From assembly GCA_028023455.1 (NCBI GenBank), contig JAQFVV010000042.1, positions 6,035,922 to 6,099,921 on the forward strand: a DNA stretch of 64,000 nt, in the 5' to 3' direction. Source of the DNA: Epiperipatus broadwayi (lineage: Eukaryota > Onychophora > Udeonychophora > Euonychophora > Peripatidae). The notes beneath the pieces are model-generated. The model did no database searches, had not been told where the DNA came from, and saw nothing but the letters and a program-made list of their open reading frames with translations. Below, in pieces: positions 58,091-64,000 of the stretch. Made by a program: the position numbers and the translations under genes. Numbering within the stretch: the stretch's first letter is position 1; every line of letters begins with the position of its first letter.

Positions 58091-59920
58091 TGTGATCCAT
58101 TACCGATTAAAAACAATTGTTGAAAATCATGGATTTTTTTTACTAAGAAGAGATTTTTAAAACTGCTGTGATGAAATTCACAATGAACTTATCCAAATTT
58201 AAAGTGCAATTTTAAGTTAAAATATTTAAGTAAATAAAAAAGTCCTAGCTTTTAAAATAGATTATAATCAACAAAACAAAAAAGAAACTTATCACAATCA
58301 AAACTCTTTAAATTAAAATGTTTTTACCATTTCTATGTATAATCGAGTATGTGTGTTATAGCATATACTCTTATTACATAAAAGAAAAGAAAATACAAAA
58401 TTTGAAGCAGATAAAGCATCAAGTTCAATGTGTTTAGTAATTTAAAAAAAGTAATAAATTATGAAGAAAAGGAGAAAATAAAATAGCTTAAAAGTAGATT
58501 TTAAGAATGAAATTTATAAAAAGGAAATATTGCATCATTTTTTTTTTTTTTTTTGGAATCGGTTGTTTTTATTAAGAATAATGGTAGGGAAAGAGAATTC
58601 TGTTAGATAAAGATTTAGAACTCACTATCTTCTATTTAAATTGGAAAAAAAAAGAGTAAGTAAATGTTATAATAAGAAAATTAAATAAATAAATGTAGAA
58701 GATTTTTAAATAAAATTTTTAATAAAATTAATTAGTGAAAGAAATCTAAATGCTGAAATGCATTTAAATTTTGGAAAGATTCCTGGCCGATAAGATAGTA
58801 GATGAATCTAAGAAAGATTAGATAAATAAATATAAACTTAATTTAAAAGCCAAAATTAAAAGTATGATAAAAATAGACAATGGGAGAGGTATGTATAAAA
58901 GTGGTGGTTTGTCTGTTGGTTTTTTATGATTACTATCAATTTGGTGAGAGCAGTCAACAAGCTCCTCAGAGGGTCTGTTATTATTTGCTGTGGAAAATCT
59001 AAATGTAAATGCCATAAAAGTAGCAACATGAATTGCTAAAGAACTTTAGGAGTGTTTGTCTGGGTTTCATGTTCTGGGTCCCAGCTCCATCAACTTCTCT
59101 TATCTGTGATCAATGCCTTAACTATAGTATACATGTTACTGTATACTATTGTCCATCAGAAGCATGGAAAGAAACCAAGGAAGTCATCACTGGAGACTGA
59201 ATGGCCAGTGATGTGGAGAAGAATCAGAACCAAAGGAAATATATCAACTACCAAAAGATGACATCATCTCACCGTAATGAAAAACCTAGGTAAATAAAAC
59301 ATTTTCACTAATAAATTAAATATCTTGACATTTTAAAAAGAAATGAATAATAAATTGAAGGACAATTAATGATATTGAATTACTGATAATTATTGTCTAT
59401 TTATTTATTTTTATTGATTGTACTAAATATTTATTCAATTGTGGGTGCATATGAATAGTGTTTAGTCTACAGTCTCTTTTAATTGCATCACCAGGAGTGG
59501 AATATTATAAATATTTCCATGTATTAGTTAGTATTGTGCTGGGTTCCTTTGTCTGTCATCTGGGCATGCCATCTATTGAAGCAGTCGGATCTGAGTTCGA
59601 TCCTAGCTTCATGTTATTTGCCCTAATACTAACCTTAAATTTCCGATGCAATGGGGCTTTATACGTTCAGTCCACGCTAATTTCCATAATGAATAACTTG
59701 TTTCAAATGCGTAGTAAAATTAATTAGTTTAGTTTAAATTGGATCAATTCTCTAAATAAATTCATGATAAAATGTTCATGAATTTACATATATTAAATTG
59801 CCTGGATTGTGTATATATATGTTTGTAAATATTAAATATATATAATTGTTCGAAAGTTTCATTGCGTCGGGAATACTTGTTTTTTTTTACTTTTAAATAA
59901 TTTGTAAAGTTTTGCGATTA
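58091..59920. other. AT-rich DNA; weak SINE-like and LINE-like patches
   Basis: A GAGTTCGATCC block at about 59591-59602, inside a GC-richer patch (59540-59660), resembles a Pol III B box and could mark a decayed SINE. The patch at 59050-59280 is also GC-richer, but I recognise no domain in it. No gene is supported. Confidence 0.3.
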
Positions 59921-59927
59921 AAAGCTA

Positions 59928-60106
59928 CATTCCTTCCAAAGGCTTTCAAATTCTCAAAAACAACAGTAAAGTTTTATTAATAAAAAAAAAGATAAGAATT
60001 CAATTTTTAATTAAAATCATTTCAGACTTTAAGAATTCATTTTCTAATTAGGAAAGGAATTCAAAAATTAGTTTGAAAGCCTTATCGAAGGAATGTTTCT
60101 GAAAAC
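59928..60106. repeat. Imperfect fold-back, about 180 bp
   Basis: ACATTCCTTCCAAAGGCTTT (near 59930) is matched inverted by AAAGCCTTATCGAAGGAATGT (near 60077). The AT-rich interior lacks coding. It is MITE-like. Confidence 0.55.
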
Positions 60107-60109
60107 AAC

Positions 60110-62800
60110 TAATTATAAAAAAAAACGAGATTGATAATAAAATGAGCGCTAGCCGGAGGCATCAGTGAACAGTAGATATATAGCCCTGAAAAGAAAAGAA
60201 AAAAGCTAGTTTTGGTTGTAGAGTAGTGCAGTGGACTCTGTGTGTATAAAAATTGTATTTCATCATGATAGAGGGCTAGAACATCAGGGATCTGGCTACG
60301 GTTCCTAAAGTCCCTAGGAATCTTCACTGGAGCTGCTGAACCGTTTTCCGGATCGATCATTCTGCTAAAATAATGAAAGCTACTAAAATACTGTTCCAAT
60401 AATCAATCAATGGTGCCTACGTTTTCAACAACTTGGAGGAGTAACTTAAGGACAAGCACGGAATGGTAATATGAACGTTAAACTTTCTGGCCAGTTCGAA
60501 CTTTATTTTATACTCCTTCTTTTTAAGAGCTCTTTTATTCTTTAATGTAAATCTTTGTAACACCTTTTAGTTATAAAATGCTACTGTACATCTATAGCTT
60601 AATTCTTTAGATCTCTAGTCTTTAAACTTTTTCTTTTCTTACCTGGCGGTTCGTTTAATATATATATGTTAGTGTGCTTTATTAATGTCGTATTTAAAAA
60701 TTATATGCCAATAATCTTTCGACTCGATGAGCCCTTTGATTCCATTTGCCTCACGCAAATAATATAACATTAATTTCAAATAGTAATTCTCGCCCATTAG
60801 AGCTAAATTTATAAGTTCTATTAGTCATCGAGTCAAAGGAAAATATTACATGTTTACTATTTTTTTTCTTACCTTTAGCTATTAATAAATTATTAGCTCA
60901 ATGTTTCACCTATGTCCCCAGCTCCTATCTACGTTATAAGTATATATATATATATGTATTCAAATAATGTTAAAATATTGATTTCTTGTTCTACTAATAT
61001 ATATTTATTCGAATATAACCTTAAATGTTTTTATTGCAAAAAGGGTCGATAAAGGGTTAAATGTATTTTAATTCCGCTTTTGTTATTTTATATCAATATT
61101 CAGGAAGGGCACGATATTAGGACATAATTAATATAGTTTATAAATGTTTTAAAATAGTTCGATAAAAGTTCGTTTGACTTTAATTAATTGGTCAAGTCAT
61201 CACGTAGAGCATTTTACATGGGTTTGATTTTTCAACGATGACTATCAAGTCATCATCATCAACATTGCCATCTTCCGCTCCGTTAGGCTGGTCGGTGATC
61301 ATATTCTCTTATTTAAATTTCTCGAGGGAGGCAGGACTTCCTGTCCTATTCATTAGTCAAAGGGCGTAAGACTTGCCAAATGCAAGCCGCCATAGGACTT
61401 CGATCATCGACTAGCGATCATCTTTCAATTTTACTCTCTGCCTTGTAATTCGTCAGTACCGTGCATCTTTGTCCCGGTAAAACCCGCTCCGTGCTCGTAA
61501 TTCGTGATGAAGTGATTTAAATTAAAGTCGAACCAATTCTCAAATATATTTAATTTAAATCAGTTTTCAAATCAAAATTAAAGTTATGCCTTAAAATACG
61601 TTTTGCTCTTCATGAATAGATTTCCGAATGTGAAAATAAATCTCACATTCCACCGTAATAAAATTAGAACAATCATTTCCGTTCTTAATGAATACCTTTA
61701 TCTGCCTTTATATTTCTCGTTGGGGGCATAGACATAGAATCCCATGTTGTGTAATACTTGTTGGCATATGATAAGGACCGCCACTCTTATTATATTTATA
61801 AATTATTTTAAAGACTAGAGGTAACTAATGCAATCTATATTTTATTGAACAAAACAAATTATTATTATTATTAAATATTTCTAACATACTTGGTTTCTTA
61901 GTTCATCATTCTTTTTATAATTATTTAAATGTTCATACCCGCTATCTGTGTTGGCAACCCGAACATACATATGATTTGATTTAAAAAGTATTCCAAGTAA
62001 TTAATTATTAGATATTCGTGTCAGTGCAAGGGTCTCTAGTCCTTACCAACCGTGGAGCTAGTTCTTGGCGCATAGCACTGTGCCGTCGATTTCTGCTATC
62101 TGAGCTGTTAAGTTGGGTTTGAATTCAGTTTTGGTTAAGCTGAGTTTGAATCCGATTTGACTTGCGGTGGTGGTGGGTTTCGACCGGTACACTATGTTCA
62201 ACTTATATAGCCAGGTGGGGTCTGAGACTTCTCAAAACAAATGTGCCTTGGATGTCCCAGCAGTATAGAGTTCTGTGGTCAGGAAAAATGATCTGGAGGT
62301 GCGTTTGTGTTAGCTCAATCTAGCCATAGGTATCATTGATGGTTAATTTATCAATAATACTCTATTCCTCTACTTGAATGTGCGATCAGTGGTGTAGGGA
62401 GGTGCTAAATAAATATGAAAAGAAATAATAATAATAATAATGTCTGTCCATTGTTAAATAGTATATTATGTGGTAATGTTCTATCATATCTGCCGCTTCA
62501 TGGCGCTATTTCTAGCTAAATTTCTAGAAATATGCCATTTTCGTGGCCACAGCCAAGCAGATAGCCTTCTTTCTATGATAAAACATAAAGAGTCCGTTTA
62601 CTAGGCTATCGACTACCGCTGTCGCTTTTTTCTATGCTTAAAGCAAGAAAAATGCCTTCATTGGCTGCCACAATTGCTTGGGTTACACACTTTATCGTAA
62701 TGCTAATTTCAATACAGTATCATGTGAAGGGGTGTTGACTGCATCGTGTCTAAATAATTGAACTTTTCAGGTCCAAGTTTTTTTTTTCATGTGAACTGAC
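60110..62800. other. Mixed-composition DNA, unassigned
   Basis: GC-richer islands occur at 60130-60500, 61200-61520 and 62040-62350, but no protein domain is recognisable on either strand. An inverted block (GACTCGATGAGCCCTTTGA at 60720; a CATCGAGTCAAAGG block near 60826) suggests a fold-back repeat. An AAT microsatellite at about 62427-62442 follows an AAATAAATATG block and may be the 3' tail of an unrecognised retroelement. Confidence 0.35.
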
Positions 62801-62839
62801 CTACTGGTACGTCTAACAGTGGATAAATTGCAATATAGT

Positions 62840-63430
62840 TTATTTTCTCCCCCCAAAATGCAGTGTCTGATTAATTACTGTCCAAAAAAGGGTAAAATTT
62901 ACTTTTATTTTTTATTACAAAAAGTACTGTAACTTTTCCGATCCAAACACACACCCAAGGAAGCCCGTCTCTGTTTAATTACTGTCCAAATAAATCTCCG
63001 CCATATTTACTATTATTTGTTATTAAAAAAGTAACATAACTTTTTATGGATACACACATACACAAAAAAAAAATGTCTCTCTTTAATTACTGTCCCAAAA
63101 AGGTCAAAGTCAGCTTTCATTGTAAAATTTTGTTTGAATTTATTAAATTTTGTAGTAGTTGTAATATAATTGACTTTGATTTCAAAACACAGTGTTTGAT
63201 TAATTAAGATCCCAAAAAGGCTAAAATTTACTCTTATTTTCTATTAAAAAAGGAATATAACTTTTTATATCTGCACACACACAAAAAAATCCAGTCTGAT
63301 TAATTACTGTCCAAAAAAGTCTCTAATGTACTATTATCTGCTATTCGAAAGTAACAATTTTTTATCAACACACCAAAAAAAGCCATTCTTTGATTAATTA
63401 CTGTCCCAAAGACTCTGCTTACTTTTTTAT
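62840..63430. repeat. Diverged minisatellite, about 95-117-bp units
   Basis: A GATTAATTACTGTCC(C/A)AAA anchor recurs at 62871, 62975, 63083, 63200, 63300 and 63394. Each is followed by a TTTACTNTTATT-type block, a (T/A)AAAAAGTAA(C/T) block and often an ACACACA stretch. Units are well diverged. Confidence 0.75.
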
Positions 63431-64000
63431 ATTTTGTTTGAATTTTTTAATTTTATGGAAATCTTAATATAATTTGCTTTTATTTATTATTCCAAAAATA
63501 AAGTCAATAATTCTATAGGATCGCTGGCCCCAGAATGTTATGTCTATGTGTTTTTGCTTAGAATCAATGCCATCAAGTGGCTAACACGATAGATCAGAAC
63601 ACTACCTATTATGTGAGATATCAAAATGTTAGCAGTAAAATATGTTGATAAAAAACATAGTTAGAAAATATAGTTATTTTATTGTCACTCAAAGAGTAAT
63701 CTATAGTTAAAATAATACGTATAAGAAATAATAATTCTAGTTAATAAATAATCATCTTTAATCAAAATATTTTCTGCCTTTTTTTTTCCATAACTGAAAA
63801 GTGGAAAATGTGTCTGATCGTTACAATACACATCAAACAAATAATCCACTTCAAGGGAATAGTCTTTCCTTTTACAAATTTTGTGCTTATTTATGGAGTT
63901 TATTGCAAACTATTCTTTGTTGCCGTAATTTAATAATTTTACAATCTCTAAGTATTCCATTATAAAATCTTTTACTACGATTCAATCAAGTTCTATAAGT
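63431..64000. other. AT-rich DNA, no gene seen
   Basis: No coding signal. Confidence 0.5.

Noticed and set aside
59052-59261. Open frame ending KKPRKSSLETEWPVMWRRIRTKG as a LINE linker
   Set aside because: The similarity to LINE linkers is impressionistic and no other LINE block lies nearby.

Overview
This is a very AT-rich window of animal nuclear DNA, most likely from an invertebrate. I infer this from the mix of decayed animal transposon families: two hAT elements with vertebrate ZBED/GTF2IRD2-type transposases, a Merlin element, Penelope-like elements (PLEs) with GIY-YIG domains, APE-type LINEs and a retroviral-type integrase scrap. Arthropod is plausible, but the sequence does not fix the phylum. 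I see no convincing host protein-coding gene. The only intact protein-coding gene is the transposase of a Merlin transposon. Most short open frames are chance openings in AT-rich DNA.

Layout. 1.4-3.1 kb: an unclassified DNA transposon with 8-bp target-site duplications (TSDs). 3.5-6.5 kb: a duplicated segment, an integrase relic and a minus-strand PLE. 7.7-8.5 kb: a multimeric element carrying hammerhead ribozymes (family 2). 11.8 kb: a 223-bp fold-back relative of family 1. 13.6 kb: a PLE end. 14.8-15.8 kb: a LINE tail. 16.2 kb: a degenerate hammerhead. 21.1 kb: another LINE tail. 23.3-24.9 kb: a hAT element holding a LINE scrap. 25.1-26.0 kb: a family 1 hammerhead element. 27.8-28.8 kb: a 162-bp tandem array. 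36.6-40.8 kb: a minus-strand LINE. 41.9-43.1 kb: a PLE 3' part with inverted arms, followed at once by a second family 1 element (43.1-44.6 kb). 45.8-50.1 kb: a hAT element split by the Merlin transposon. 51.0-56.4 kb: a plus-strand LINE of the same family as the 36.6-40.8 kb copy. 57.1-58.1 kb: a decayed third family 1 element. 62.8-63.4 kb: a minisatellite. The rest is AT-rich DNA without recognisable genes.

The most interesting system is the set of small ribozyme-bearing repeats. They contain type I hammerhead motifs (CUGANGA, a stem II hairpin, GAAA, a GUC cleavage site and a two-part stem I). The motifs recur at a spacing of about 451-456 nt (family 1) or 364 nt (family 2). Stem II and stem I show base-pair-preserving changes, and the stem III segment is a self-complementary hexamer (ACUAGU or ACCGGU), as expected for dimeric hammerheads. 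The arrays are bounded by perfect 10-13-bp direct repeats, so they moved by retrotransposition. This matches the known concept of retrozymes, non-autonomous elements thought to be mobilised through circular RNAs. The PLE relics nearby carry RT and GIY-YIG domains and are candidate sources of the machinery. The fold-back joins (minus units followed by plus units) are the least explained part.
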